Shown: in pieces, positions 21,307 to 31,759 of the stretch | How the letters are laid out: every line of letters begins with the position of its first letter | How positions within the stretch are numbered: the first letter of the stretch is position 1 | Source: Psococerastis gibbosa | Taxonomy: Eukaryota > Arthropoda > Insecta > Psocodea > Psocidae | Direction: 5' to 3' | DNA: 64,000 nucleotides | Assembly: GCA_963971405.1 (NCBI GenBank) | Contig: OZ020489.1 | Location: 5,952,001-6,016,000 of the forward strand | Notes under the pieces: model-generated | What the model was told of the DNA's origin: nothing | Seen by the model: only the letters and a program-made list of their open reading frames with translations | The model's database searches: none | Translations under genes and position numbers: made by a program

Positions 21307-21734
21307 GGTGCCCATTCCACATACGTACAACGTCAATGAAAATTATGAAATTGAAGGGCATTTCAATTTTACTCTATGCCATTGTTAAAATTGATCAATG
21401 ATCAATTGATAATAGAGTAAAATCACAAACAATGAAACAAACAATCTAAAATTAAAAAATGGCGTCGTGTGTTATGACAAGTACAACTATTTTAATTGAT
21501 TTCTCTAAATAGAAAGCATTTCTGTATAAAAATTATAATAAGGATTAAATAATAAGGCGACGAAGAAAACAAATACAATTTCAAGAAACAAATTTCAAAA
21601 ATTTGGCGCATACGCTTCAATTGAAAATTGTCAATTTTTGAAAAACATATGGAATGGCCCCCATCAATGAGAAATTGAAATGTCCTTCAATTTCATAATT
21701 TTCATTGACGTTGTACGTATGTGGAATGGGCACC
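21307..21734. mobile_element. Harbinger-like MITE, family C (428 bp)
   Basis: The ends GGTGCCCATTCCACATACGT and ACGTATGTGGAATGGGCACC are flanked by TTA (21304-21306 and 21735-21737). The ends match the short element at 38506-38667, whereas the centre (ATTGATCAATGATCA and TTAAAAAATGGCGTC) matches family A. It therefore links the two families. Confidence 0.85.
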
Positions 21735-21782
21735 TTAAGGGCCCCAAAACTAGGTACCGTACAAGGGAGGCGCACGCAGAAA

Positions 21783-21898
21783 CCTGCTATGTTAATAGCC
21801 AATGAATAGGGCGGAGCCCCATCCCCAGACAATTGGCCCCGCCCGAATGGTTCGATGACTGTTCGGTCCCTGCCTCTAATGACTATTAACACAGCAGG
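21783..21898. repeat. 116-bp inverted repeat
   Basis: CCTGCTATGTTAATAGCCAA mirrors GACTATTAACACAGCAGG with two mismatches; the loop is GC-rich (GGGCGG and CCCCGCCC also pair). No target duplication was identified. Confidence 0.5.
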
Positions 21899-21899
21899 C

Positions 21900-22860
21900 A
21901 ATGTAAGTCCAACTAACCCCTTGTTAAATAGCACTGTAGCCACTACACCATAGCGCCCGCTATAACAACAGGCCGGTAAACGAAAGAGAATTGCAGCGTT
22001 AATTGAACCAATAATTACGATAGCATATGAATGCATTGCATGTTGACATTGACCCGTATATATCAATTATATTGTACAGTCAAAGGATCTAATTTTCAGA
22101 ATGGGGAAAAATAAACCTCCCCCAATTATCGTAATTTCCAATTACCACACAAAGCACCCCGTGCATTCTGTATCATTGTACAATTCATTAAATTTACAGT
22201 TTACAATTAATTACAATGCACTTCTCTGTTTATTAGGGAACGAATTTAAAAAAACGTCGAACTGTAAAAAAAACATGAGATAATATGATTATTTTTTAAT
22301 TAGAGTAAATCGGTGTACCCCCCCCCCCCCCCCCACTACTCGTTTTGTGTACAAATTCGATTTTAACCGCAGCTCCTGAGTGACGTCTCTGTATTTAGCA
22401 TCCTAGACGAATTTATTACTGATTGCAATTTCGACACATAAATGAATATAACTTCGTTTATGGCTGAATGTTTTCAAAGCAAAAAAAAAAAAAAAAAAAA
22501 AAACGCGGACGGAAATATCGCTCGAAGAGCCACCCAAAATAGCTGTAGAACCAGCATAAATGCAACAATTCGCCACAGTTCTTGAACTACTTCTTTGGGC
22601 CTACCACACCAATCGTTCGTTATTTTTATAAATTCAATAATTCTGGCCAATTTATTTACGAAAGAGGTACATATCATATAATTAATATAAATCAATAATT
22701 TGCCAACAGACCTGTATATCCAATACTACGTAAATGTAATACAGAAATTTTTTCCACATTTTTTATTCCTTCATTCTACAATCTTGAAGTCTCAGCAGGA
22801 ACTGCTTGGGGTGGGCAACGATATTCATATCATGACCTTTGTAATTATACATAAGTTAGT
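21900..22860. other. Intergenic DNA with homopolymers
   Basis: No gene recognised. A run of about 17 C (22318-22334) and an A run of about 24 (22480-22503) occur; the latter could be a retroposed poly(A) tail, but no source sequence is recognised next to it. Confidence 0.4.
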
Positions 22861-22864
22861 TTCT

Positions 22865-22978
22865 GTTGCTTAACCGTCAGCAACAACTCGGCTTCAGTAT
22901 CCATGCACCACATGACCACGGCATTAGGGACACTATCTCTCCATGACATGCATGGCGTTAGTTTTAACACCGTATTGA
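22865..22978 (-). pseudogene. LINE fragment, minus strand (EGWT family)
   Basis: CTTAACCGTCAGCAACAACT...CGGCTTCAG, then CCATGCA and ATTAGGGACACTATCTCTCC, matches the reverse complement of the LINE ORF2 C-terminal region seen at 43780-44110 and 45165-45480. Confidence 0.5.
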
Positions 22979-23006
22979 CATGGTGGCTTAAATAACTCCC
23001 CGGTTA

Positions 23007-23401
23007 GGCGCGGTTTCCACCAACCGGCTAGGGCTAAATACAAATATGGTGACGTGGTAACAGCCATTCAAGACTTAGGCGGGATTTCCTCCAACCTCGC
23101 ATTGCAGAATGCAAATGACATTGACGGAAATGTTTGTTTTTCTTTTTATAGAAATCTATTAAAATGTTTGTAATTAACATATCCCATGACGCCATTTTTT
23201 TAATTTTAGTTAGTTTGTTTGTGATTTTACTCTATGATCATTGATCAATTTTAATTATGGCATAGAGTAAAACAAACATTTCCGTCAATGTCATTTGCAT
23301 TCTGCAATGCGAGGTCGGTGAAACCCCGCCTAAGTCTTGAATGTCTGCTACCACGCCACCGTATTTGTATTTAGCCCTAGCCGGTCGGTGGAGACCCCGC
23401 C
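23007..23401. mobile_element. Harbinger-like palindromic MITE, family A variant (copy 4)
   Basis: The ends GGCGCGGTTTCCACCAACC and GGTCGGTGGAGACCCCGCC lie between TTA duplications (23004-23006 and 23402-23404). Internally it keeps the family A core (CCGGCTAGGGCTA, GATCATTGATCAATTTTAA). The outermost 15 bases differ from the other copies, so it may be a sub-family. Confidence 0.8.
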
Positions 23402-23404
23402 TTA

Positions 23405-23925
23405 AGTTGTTCTCTTCCGTTCGCGCTAAGGCTGCTGGAGCGCGTACACAACTCAAAACACACCAATAAACCCTTCCCAACAGCAACCCCCGCAGCTCAT
23501 TAACCCCTCTAACACCAATCTGCCAACAAATAATAATATTGAAAAGCGCATTTAAGCCGGCAATACAGCATGGCTGCGTATTTGAATATTTGCGGTTGGC
23601 TACAGTATATATAACTTGTACTGGCAGCAGAAGGCTAAGCGGACTAACAACAATCGATGGCGATTACCACATTGAATAAATCCGCACTAAATATTGCACA
23701 CAACCCTCCCCCCCCCCCCTCTTGCTTGCCCCTTGCCCCCCAAACCCCCGGAGGCGGTCACCCAATCACAAACACATTAACGCACATGCCGGACGTGGCT
23801 TACAACTGCTCTCCCATCTCAACCACCCCCTCCACTGTCATATCTAACATACGCTGTTCTCGGTGCTGCGTGTGCCCAATTAGCCCAAGCTTTACTTCTC
23901 CCCTATATGTAAATCCACGTCTATG
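23405..23925. other. Intergenic DNA, no recognised feature
   Basis: No gene recognised; C-rich around 23705-23750, giving proline-rich frames of no evident meaning. Confidence 0.35.
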
Positions 23926-24021
23926 GTTACCACTGCGCCAGTCGAAAACCGAGTGACATGTACAGGTTAGGTTAGGTTGGTTACCACTGCGCCAGTCAAA
24001 AACCGAGTAACATGTACAGCC
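23926..24021 (+). repeat. 41-bp tandem pair separated by TTAGG-like units
   Basis: GGTTACCACTGCGCCAGTC...ACATGTACAG occurs at 23926-23966 and again at 23979-24019 with two changes. Between the copies lies GGTTAGGTTAGGTTGG, matching the arthropod telomere unit TTAGG. It is too short to be a telomere. Confidence 0.6.
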
Positions 24022-24024
24022 TGA

Positions 24025-26285
24025 ACAGCAATTAAAAGTCACGAAACCCTGTGTTTCTTTGATTTCTGTAACGCGCACGTGAACACCGTGTGCTTGGAAT
24101 GCACTTGATTCTCCATCTGTATCTGCCATACTCAATGATCAGTCTTTTACAGTTGTACGTCGATTTCGTTCACTTACCTGTAACAAGAGAAATATAATTA
24201 TTATACAAACTGTACATAACATGTAGGCTACAGTTTTTATCATCATCTAAAAGAACCCCCGACAAGTCTTTAACTTGGGGACCCACAGCGTTTTGTATTG
24301 TCATTGTAGAGTTACAGTAATTATGTTTAAAAAACTTTTTTAGTAGTTTAGTAGTAGTTAGTAGTTTACAACTATTCTAAATAATCGGGTTATCGCACTT
24401 TACACGGGTTTTCAGAAGTAATAATATTTAAGATGAGCAAATGCGAATTTCCTTCAAACGCTTGCATTTTTTATTAAATTTTCATCTGACCACTTTCTTA
24501 ACTTAGTTGGCTAGTGGAACGCTCGTTAATTAATTACGCTAATTTCTTGCTCACACAAATATTTTAAATTCTCTCCCTTTTAAACATCTGAAACATTGAA
24601 AAGTAAGCCACGACCTACATAAAAATCATCTCAAGACAGAAAAGGTTAAAGGTAAAATGTTAAAAATATTTAACAAAACCCCTTCGTTATACAGGGGGAC
24701 CTATTTAAAATTCCGCGCGATGAGAATATAGCGTGCAGTTGCAGACAATGGAGCCAATCATGAAAATCAACAGGTAGAGTCGTCTGCTATGCTCCCCACC
24801 CCCTGCTATGGACATTAAAATGAGTTTTTACCCTCATTATCCAGCCTATTCTCGCCACGTAGAGCAGAAAAATCACATGCACCTGGCCCCTCTCGCTCCC
24901 CCTCCCTCCCCCGCCATTACCACCAACCCTTTCTATTATTCTTTGCAACAATAGCGTACTGCATTTCATGCAAATAATTGCTTCTATTATGGTACAAAAA
25001 AAAGAGATTCGCTGCCAAGTCGGACAATGATACAGTTCGTTGTGGTGCTGTTAAGCATATAAAAACCACTTTGGATTATACGAAAAAGAACACCAGAATT
25101 TGCAATACTCCGCTATGGTGGTATCAGTCACGCCAATTAAAGTCATTGTTTGATTATTGACGATTTTACTTTATACTTTCTTGTCAATTACTTGTATTGT
25201 ATAATTTAACAGATTTTTTTTTTTTTTTTTTTTTTTTAAAGCGATGCCCGCGTGATGGTCAATTAATTTCTTGAACCAAACAACTTGCCGGAGCAAGAGG
25301 AAAAACAAGAAGTTAGCGTCCGACCGGGTTGTGTACAAGAAATGGGTCCGGGGCGGGGCGCTCACTCTGCGCACGCGGCACTAAGACGGAAGAAGGAAAA
25401 GAATTAATTTATTCATTGATCAGCCAAGTAAAGGAACGCCAGAATATTCAAACCTACCCTCCAAAGTCCATTAAAAAACCCAGCAAACATGCTACTAAAT
25501 AATTAAACACGTGGGAATGGAGAAACTCCATGAGAAACCGACGGCGTTTAAGACAAAAAGGGGAACACCCCGTACCCTAGTGTGGGGGTGATTTATTGTA
25601 GTTGTAAGTTAGGGCGTAAGTTTCCACCTCCTAAATACCATGCCACACTCTCATAAAATATTTACATTCGTTTGCGAAGTCGAGTTGCCAAGTTAAGTTT
25701 CCGGCAAACTTACTACCCCGCCCAGTCAAAGGAAATACTCTATACTCGAGTTGGATTTTACGATATTATCAAATAACTATAACATTCATATAGTTTGCGA
25801 TTTAATTTCGAATCGTAGTTTATGTGAAACTAGCTCGGTCGAGTATATACCGTATATTGTGCATGCAAGATTAGTCAGGTAATTCAAGTTTGTGCTTTGG
25901 TTTTGCGCGGTAGTCTCGTTACATGTGCTTAAGGACTACTCTCTCCCAAATCAGAATGTTGCAGTTTTATAATCGGAATAAGCAGAATGACAAAGGCAAA
26001 GCTCAACAGAGTAAGGAGTCCATTAGAATTGGGTTGTTTACCTTGCGCATACCTTTCTGGGGGGAGCTCTCTAGGTAGCTCCCTGTTTCTGTTAGGGCAG
26101 GTTACTTAGCCTTTCTTCGAAGGCAGCAAGTTGGTTCGGTCGAGTTTTTCTGCCCCCTCCGCCGTTGGAATGTTTCTAGGCATCCTGTTCCGCCTTTGGA
26201 GCCATTGACACTACCCTTTCGGTTTTGGTCCACTCCTGGTATTTTATTTCCCAGGTACCCATTAGGTACCCATTAGTAAAACCAC
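24025..26285. other. Intergenic DNA, no recognised gene
   Basis: No gene or clear repeat family. A T run of about 28 lies at 25210-25237. AGGTACCCATT is tandemly repeated near 26253-26276, just upstream of the LINE. Confidence 0.4.
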
Positions 26286-26291
26286 CGTTAA

Positions 26292-28113
26292 ACCAACACA
26301 CTATGTCAGGGTGGGACTCAAAGTCTACAGAACAGTCTATTTTTTTTATCGCCTGTAACCCACGATGAAGAAATGACAGTTATTTCTGGACTAAAAAATA
26401 AAAACTCCGCTGGTCCTGATGGCCTATCTACAGGCTGCTTAAAAAATGTTTTGGCTCATATTACTACCTATCTTACACATATCATAAATCTCAGTTTTTC
26501 ACAAGGAATATTTCCTTATAAAATGAAAGAAGCAATAGTTATACCATTGCATAAGAAAGGGGATCGCCACTCTGCAAAGTCATATCGTCTTATAAGTTTA
26601 CTCAATGTAACAAGTAAAGTCATAGAAAAACTTATGGCAGCTCGCTTGAACAACTTTTTAACGAAACATAATTGGATAAGTTCAAATCAATTTGGGTTTA
26701 GGGCAGGAAAAGGAACAGATTTAGCGTTAATAGAATTTACCCGACCCATATACGATTCTCTAAATAAAGGCCGTAAAACAGCCAGCTTGTTCTTAGATAT
26801 AAGCCGTGCCTTTGATTCTGTCGAACACAATTTGCTCCTAGACATTTTATGGAATGCAGGGGTAAGAGGAATAGCGTGGGAGTGGTTCAAGAGCTATCTG
26901 ATCGGGAGGACTCAGAGAGTACGTTTGCAAATTCAAAAAAGTGGAACAGTTGGTTTTGTAGATAGTGACGCTTTGGAAAAACTATGTTCTGTACCACAAG
27001 GCTCAATCTTAGGCCCATTATTATTTATTTTATACACTAATCAACTATGCAACTTGCGGCTACATGGTACTTTGACTAGCTTCGCTGATGACACGGCACT
27101 CTGCTACTCTGCAAGAGACTGGAATGAGATACAAATGTTTATGACTGAGGATTTACAACATATTAACACTTGGTTCCAAATCCATGGCCTTACAATTAAT
27201 GTTAGTAAAACCTGTTTTCTGCCAGACAATCTAAGAACAGGAAGTATAGATGAGCCCCTCGAAGTGAGATGCCATTGCGACTTACAAAATCCAAATTGTC
27301 AATGCCCAGCTATCACTAAAGCACAAACGACGAAATACCTTGGCGTCCACTTCGACAGTGATATGAAATGGAGCAGCCACTTAAAATCGATAAACGGAAA
27401 ATGTCGAAATTTTTTAAGACAACTTTTTTACCTCCGCACGGTCTGCCCTCAAAAAATTTTAATCGAACTATACCACTCACATTGTGAATCTCGGTTAGCG
27501 TATGGTATCCAAGTGTGGGGTGGGACCTTTGTTACAAATTTAAATTCACTTGTAGTTACCCAAAAATACCTTATTAGAACAAAACTCAAAAAACCTAGAA
27601 CTTGGCCATCATTCCCTCTCTTTGCGTCTCTCGGTTTATTCCCGCTGCGGCACTTGTTCTTATACGAGACATTGCGAATTTTTTACTCTATCAGTGGGGA
27701 CATGGTACAGAGACCCAGACCAGCAAATACTAGAAGAATTGAGCACCTTGTAGTACCAAGGGCATACATAGCAAATTTTACCAAATCCTACCAATATATA
27801 GCACCAAAATTATTTAACTTACTTAATATTTGTCCTGGGTCGCTGTCAATAAATAAATTTTCCAAATTCGTCCGGGAATGGCTGATGAGACGGGAAGAGG
27901 TGGAATCTTTATTTGAAATAGTGGACTAGACTGTTATGTGTTTACGAGAGATCTGTTATTAATATGTAAGTGTAGTTTAATAAGTTAAATTAAGTCTAAT
28001 TGATTTTTTTCTTTTTTCTTTAGTTTTAGAGTAGGGTAAATTGTTATAGGTCTTCATGTGGGGCTTTACAATTATTGTATTTAAATTGTTCTATATTTAA
28101 TACATTCATTCAG
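26292..28113 (+). mobile_element. 5'-truncated LINE (jockey/CR1-like group)
   Basis: The open frame starts before its first ATG: codons from 26292 read into FLSPVTHDEEM, the usual lead-in to a LINE RT domain, so the insertion is truncated upstream of RT and lacks the endonuclease. After the stop at 27927-27929 about 185 bases of AT-rich 3' region end in ATTTAATACATTCATTCAG. The junction with flanking DNA is therefore near 28113. No target duplication could be defined. Confidence 0.75.
26373..27929 (+). CDS. Non-LTR retrotransposon reverse transcriptase (uninterrupted remnant of ORF2)
   Basis: This is the RT part of a LINE ORF2 protein, which copies element RNA into DNA at a nicked chromosomal site. 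RT motifs run in order: NSAGPDG near residue 10, IPLHKKGDRHSAKSYRLISL near 57-77, NQFGFRAGKGTDLAL near 107-121, motif A LDISRAFDSV with catalytic D142, motif B PQGSILGPLLF near 208-218, and motif C FADD with D239 and D240. A K-Y-L-G-V motif follows near 330. Between motif C and that point lies a cysteine cluster (CHCDL...NCQC, near 303-315). The C-terminal part carries a RLAYGIQVWG block and a hydrophobic tail. The upstream endonuclease and ORF1 are missing, so the copy cannot move alone. All catalytic residues remain and no stop interrupts 518 codons, which suggests a recent insertion. Clade assignment (jockey/CR1 group) is by general resemblance only. Confidence 0.85.
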   Translation: MTVISGLKNKNSAGPDGLSTGCLKNVLAHITTYLTHIINLSFSQGIFPYKMKEAIVIPLHKKGDRHSAKSYRLISLLNVTSKVIEKLMAARLNNFLTKHNWISSNQFGFRAGKGTDLALIEFTRPIYDSLNKGRKTASLFLDISRAFDSVEHNLLLDILWNAGVRGIAWEWFKSYLIGRTQRVRLQIQKSGTVGFVDSDALEKLCSVPQGSILGPLLFILYTNQLCNLRLHGTLTSFADDTALCYSARDWNEIQMFMTEDLQHINTWFQIHGLTINVSKTCFLPDNLRTGSIDEPLEVRCHCDLQNPNCQCPAITKAQTTKYLGVHFDSDMKWSSHLKSINGKCRNFLRQLFYLRTVCPQKILIELYHSHCESRLAYGIQVWGGTFVTNLNSLVVTQKYLIRTKLKKPRTWPSFPLFASLGLFPLRHLFLYETLRIFYSISGDMVQRPRPANTRRIEHLVVPRAYIANFTKSYQYIAPKLFNLLNICPGSLSINKFSKFVREWLMRREEVESLFEIVD

Positions 28114-28274
28114 GTACAAGTCCCTGCCAAGCGTTCCCTAATCCGCCACCTGGGGAGGCGGGTGGTATGAGACCGGAAACTCCCCTACCGCGGGGCGGAC
28201 CTAGGCTCGGTGGAAAATATTAGCTTTCATGTCGAGTCTCGGCCCTAGGCCTCATAGGTTCACATTACAGTACT

Positions 28275-28340
28275 GGGTTAGTTGTAAGAGTGGGCCGATA
28301 AGGTCCAAAATTCAGCCATATGGAAAATATAGACAAATAT
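28275..28340 (+). repeat. LINE-tail-like repeat family F with hairpin, copy 1
   Basis: GGGTTAGTTGTAAGAG is followed by TGGGCCGATAAGGTCCA (a hairpin), then AAATTCAGCC and GGAAAATATAGAC. The reverse complement at 59452-59512 has the same layout with the hairpin TGGGCCGGAAGGCCCA. Confidence 0.55.
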
Positions 28341-28680
28341 TTTTCTTTATTCCACCAACTGCATTACGCTCAACGATAATAAAAATAGAACAGATTGCGC
28401 CTAACCATAAATAAATAAAATATAAAAAAACGGCTTTATTTTTACCTGGGCGAACCATAAGACTAGGAAGTCTTCTATGGGCTAACCCAGGCAGGCCAAG
28501 GAATGGTTAGTATTACAATAATCAAGACTAGTGTTGTTAGTATTGTCCTAAATTTTCCCTAATTCAATAAAAACACAATGAAAAACAAAACAAAAAAGAG
28601 AAAAAAAAACAATAAGTAGTGACCTAGCTGCCCAAAAAACCTCAAAACAGCATGGACTGTGTCAAGGCCTAATGCTGGGA
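28341..28680. other. Intergenic DNA, no recognised feature
   Basis: A/T-rich, no gene recognised. Confidence 0.35.
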
Positions 28681-28682
28681 AA

Positions 28683-29065
28683 GGCGCCCATTCCATTGAC
28701 CGGCTAGGGCTATTTCCGAAAACAGTGACGTGGTAGCAAACATCAAGACTTAGGTTGCGTTTCCACCGATCTCGCATTGCAGAATGCAAATGACATTGAC
28801 GGAAATTAGAATTTTTCTTTTTATAGAAATCTATTAAAATGTTTGTACTTAACATATCCCATGACGCCATTTTTTAATTTTAGTTTATTTGTTTGTGATT
28901 TTACTGCATGATCATTGATCAATTTTAACTATGGCGTAGAGGAAAATAAATATTTCCGTCAATTCTGCAATGCGAGGTCGGTGGAAACGTCACCTAAGTC
29001 TTGACTGTCTGCTACCACGTCACCGTTTTTGGAAATAGCCCTAGCCGGTCAATGGAATGGGCACC
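28683..29065. mobile_element. Harbinger-like palindromic MITE, family A copy 5
   Basis: The ends GGCGCCCATTCCATTGACC and GGTCAATGGAATGGGCACC and the whole interior match copy 1 in reverse orientation. The flanks read GAAA and ATAC, so the usual TTA/TAA duplication is not preserved here. Confidence 0.8.
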
Positions 29066-29320
29066 ATACCGACCTTTGTCGGGCTGGCAGGTGAGACCTG
29101 AGGTTTTTTTTTTTAAAGTGGCAAGGGATGGCTGGGACCTTATGCTACAGGGAAGTATATTCCACTCCCTTGCAGTTTGGACGAGAAAAGCTTCGCCATA
29201 TAGGCTAGTCTTATGTCGAGCAATTTTAAAAATTTTACCATTCCTAGTCGTGTTTAAGAGAGCCAACCGATTAAACAGGTATGAAGGCACCGTAGTAATT
29301 TGTATCTTGTACATTAAATT
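29066..29320 (-). pseudogene. LINE ORF2 C-terminal fragment, minus strand
   Basis: The minus strand reads RHKTSLYGEAFLVQTAREWN, then ILPCSIRSQPSLATLKKK and a short tail. The R-x-W-N-x-L-P motif followed by P-S-L-A-x-[FL]-K is the usual close of jockey/CR1-type ORF2 proteins. It abuts the family A MITE on its left. Confidence 0.65.
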
Positions 29321-29545
29321 TAATGCATTGCATTATGTACATGTATTAATGTACATTAATTTAAGCATATTATTGACGACATACGATGGTGTTATGTGGT
29401 CCCTGTCCCTGTCCCACTGCAGCAATGGAGATAGTACTGGACTTCCCACCCCTCCATGTTGCAGTGGAAACTTCAGCAGAAATGGCATTACTAGGAGTGG
29501 AAGGGCAATTAAGAGAGACTCAGCCTCTCTGACTACTGCCTGGAT

Positions 29546-29788
29546 ATGCCAAGCGATAGAATCCATCCAAAATACTGTTTTAGGAGGGAATTCGAAACTA
29601 TATTAGGGACAATGAAAGAATGCTGCGAATCAGCAGGAATTCTCAATAGTCACACAATCAAGTGGTATACTGATGGCTCTAGGCCACGAAGCACCAAACC
29701 AAGAACAGGCCTTGGCGTCTTTGGTCCTGGGGTTAAATATCTGGAGTCTCTTAGGGAGACAACTATAGTCTTGCAGATTCTGCAATGA
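29546..29788 (+). pseudogene. LINE RNase H domain fragment
   Basis: The plus-strand frame holds HTIKWYTDGSRP near residues 35-46, followed by RTGLGVFGPGVKY and a TTIV block. The W-Y-T-D-G-S motif with G-x-G-V-F-G-P is the N-terminal signature of the RNase H domain found in I, R1 and jockey-type LINEs. The first catalytic Asp (TDGS) is present; later catalytic residues are lost because the frame stops after about 80 codons. Confidence 0.7.
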
Positions 29789-29929
29789 AGGTGCGTGAAG
29801 AGCAGCATGCTCGGAAAGCTTGCAGTTACATGTAAAAGACCTACCACTTCTGAATCCCCTCAAGATCCTGGCTCTCGTGAGGGAGATAGGCCTCGAGAAA
29901 GTGATGTAGAAGTGATGTAGATACTTTGT

Positions 29930-29998
29930 TGTAGGGGGCACAATAGGCCAATAGGCTTAAGTGCACACAGGTAACACCTGTACCCCAATTTATGTATA
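29930..29998 (+). repeat. LINE-tail-like repeat (GGGGGCACAATAGGCC), copy 1
   Basis: GTAGGGGGCACAATAGGCC, then CTTAAGTGCACA and TGTACCCCAA, recurs at 44632-44692. It lies downstream of an RNase H fragment and is probably the 3' region of the same LINE family. Confidence 0.5.
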
Positions 29999-30109
29999 TA
30001 AAAAAAAAAAAAAAATGTGGTCCCTGCGCTTTACCAGATAGATAAATCTCATGCACCATAAGCGAAGTATTGCCGATAGCGGGCAAACGTAGGGGGAAAT
30101 GTGACCAAA

Positions 30110-30255
30110 TTGTGCATGGGGTTGCAAACACAAAACATAAAAAAATTAGCAATTCAACAGGCAGGGCTAGCAACAGAATCACAGGCGCAGAAGCGCTAGG
30201 CAATTGACCTTGGTCACAACTACGGGAATCAATGATTGCCTGAGTCGAGGGGCAC
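30110..30255 (+). repeat. Dispersed repeat family X, copy 1
   Basis: AGCAACAGAATCACAGGCG and GGTCACAACTAC...TCAATGATTGCC recur at 30650-30740 (second half only) and 37650-37775. Non-coding. Confidence 0.45.
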
Positions 30256-30284
30256 TCTTAATATCGGTTCCAGTGGCAAGATGG

Positions 30285-30488
30285 TATAGTCCACGCAAAA
30301 TGAGAAAAGTTTGGACATGGAATGTTTTGATCCTGTGCAACACTGTAAAAATATTCCTTGCACCATTTTTGTTTTACCATGTTGCATTGGATGCAAGGCA
30401 TAACAACAATTGTGCAAAGAATATTTTTAGTGTTGCACAGGATCAAAACAATCCATGTCCATACTTTTCTCATTTTGCGTGAACTATA
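30285..30488. mobile_element. Near-perfect palindromic MITE (about 204 bp, TA-flanked)
   Basis: The left arm (30285-30374) TATAGTCCACGCAAAATGAG... mirrors the right arm (30404-30488) ...CTCATTTTGCGTGAACTATA with about ten mismatches over 85 bases. The ends would fit a mariner-like TA target. Overlapping frames on both strands here are palindrome artefacts. Confidence 0.75.
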
Positions 30489-30489
30489 T

Positions 30490-31345
30490 CTAGCTTGTAC
30501 TTGTGCGAGTCTCTGCACACCTAGCCATCGGAGACGTGTCGTAACCAGATACAAGAAGATATTAGATTATTTAGTGAGGCAACTGAAGAATTCAATCGAA
30601 TACATTTAAATTGTTTGCATGCGATTAACCTTTCAAAAATTTAATAAAAATTGCATGATTTTGACTGTATTTGGCGAGAACGACCCACTTACGCCCAGTC
30701 ACAACTGCGGTATCGTTGATTGCCTTAGTCGCGGAAGGCCATTTTGCTAGCCTGCTTACACTAAACCCCAATATTTTTCTGCGTCCATTAGTTTGTTTGA
30801 AAATCAGTGAATTGAAAAATCGGATGTAAAACATCATAAGGGATTTTAATTTTCACCTATAAACCCAATGACTGTTTTCAACATAAAAATAATCCACCCC
30901 GAAAACAATGCTTGGTAAATTTTCCGATTTCACTATGCCCCAAAACATTTCTCGGCTGCGCTGCAATATTAAACGTCATTGATAATCGATAGTGATTTAG
31001 TATTCAAAATGGGAAAAACCGCTTCCAATTTCCAACGAATTCCAGTTATTACATCAGATTTTGTCACCGGCTAGACTTCAGCCATCATACTAGCAACTAG
31101 CCGCTAGCGGATTAGCGGAATAAGGCGAGTCTTTCGAAAGTTTTGGTAAATAACATGCCGTGAGATCTGATGTGTTTTTTAAATTGCGTGTTATCCCGGC
31201 AACACAAGTCCTATTGAGGAACATTGGGTCGGGATAACTATAAGTATTTAATAAGAGCATGTTTTTTTTTTGCAAATAAATATTGCATTCTATTCTTGAT
31301 TAATAAAATTCTCGGTTCACAGTGGCTATATGGGCAAAATTTCTC
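30490..31345. other. Intergenic DNA with a second partial family X copy
   Basis: Apart from the family X piece at 30650-30740 (CAGTCACAACTGCGGTATCG and TTGATTGCCTTAGTCG), nothing is recognised. Confidence 0.4.
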
Positions 31346-31360
31346 TTTAAACACCTCCTG

Positions 31361-31713
31361 CCAACGGCCTTATCAAGTTGAATTCACGAGAGCAGAGCGT
31401 TTCTCAAACTTCGGCAAACTTGGTAGTATGCACAGCGTTGGCATGGGAACATGGTGGGACATGATAACCCGCTGAGACTATACCAGTCAGTTGAAGTGCG
31501 CGTCGAGGCCTGGTCACCTCCGAATTATTCGTATGGCTTTACTATGTTCAAGGTGGTTCGAAATCCACAATAATCAGAAGGTCCACCCTGTCAGTCAACT
31601 CACTTTCTCCGAGGGGAAGGAGTCTGCCCTTAGGGTGCCTCAAGTTAATAAACAGCCTCACTCCCCCCGTCACGCTGACAGGGTTGCTAAAAAGCAGAAA
31701 TGCTGAAATCTTG
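31361..31713 (+). mobile_element. 5S-rRNA-like SINE with 12-bp target duplication, plus strand
   Basis: It begins (G)CCAACGGCCTTATCAAGTTG, like the start of 5S rRNA. The common body follows: GCACAGCGTTGGCATGGGAA, CTGGTCACCTCCGA, GGTCCACCCTGTCAGTCAAC and GGGTTGCTAAAAAGCAGAAA. AAACACCTC[C/T]TG flanks it at 31349-31360 and 31714-31725, with one mismatch. No coding capacity. Confidence 0.8.
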
Positions 31714-31759
31714 AAACACCTCTTGAAATATATAAATTTTGATAATACACAATACATTT

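Larger units (their letters stand above)
20795..21775 (+). pseudogene. LINE fragment interrupted by two MITEs
   Basis: Removing the two MITEs (20822-21208 and 21307-21734) with one target copy each joins 20800-20821, 21209-21306 and 21735-21775. They then form one frame. It reads GTANDNRRIARSVKRAKWMG, then HLITDEGTLYNIIEDTL, then a short basic stretch. This resembles the LINE C-terminal region with a K-W-x-G-H motif. Both insertions used TAA or TTA targets inside this fragment, so the LINE was there first. Confidence 0.65.

Noticed and set aside
24787..25374. Glycine-rich and lysine-rich short frames as genes
   Set aside because: They arise from C-rich and T-rich tracts and have no other support.
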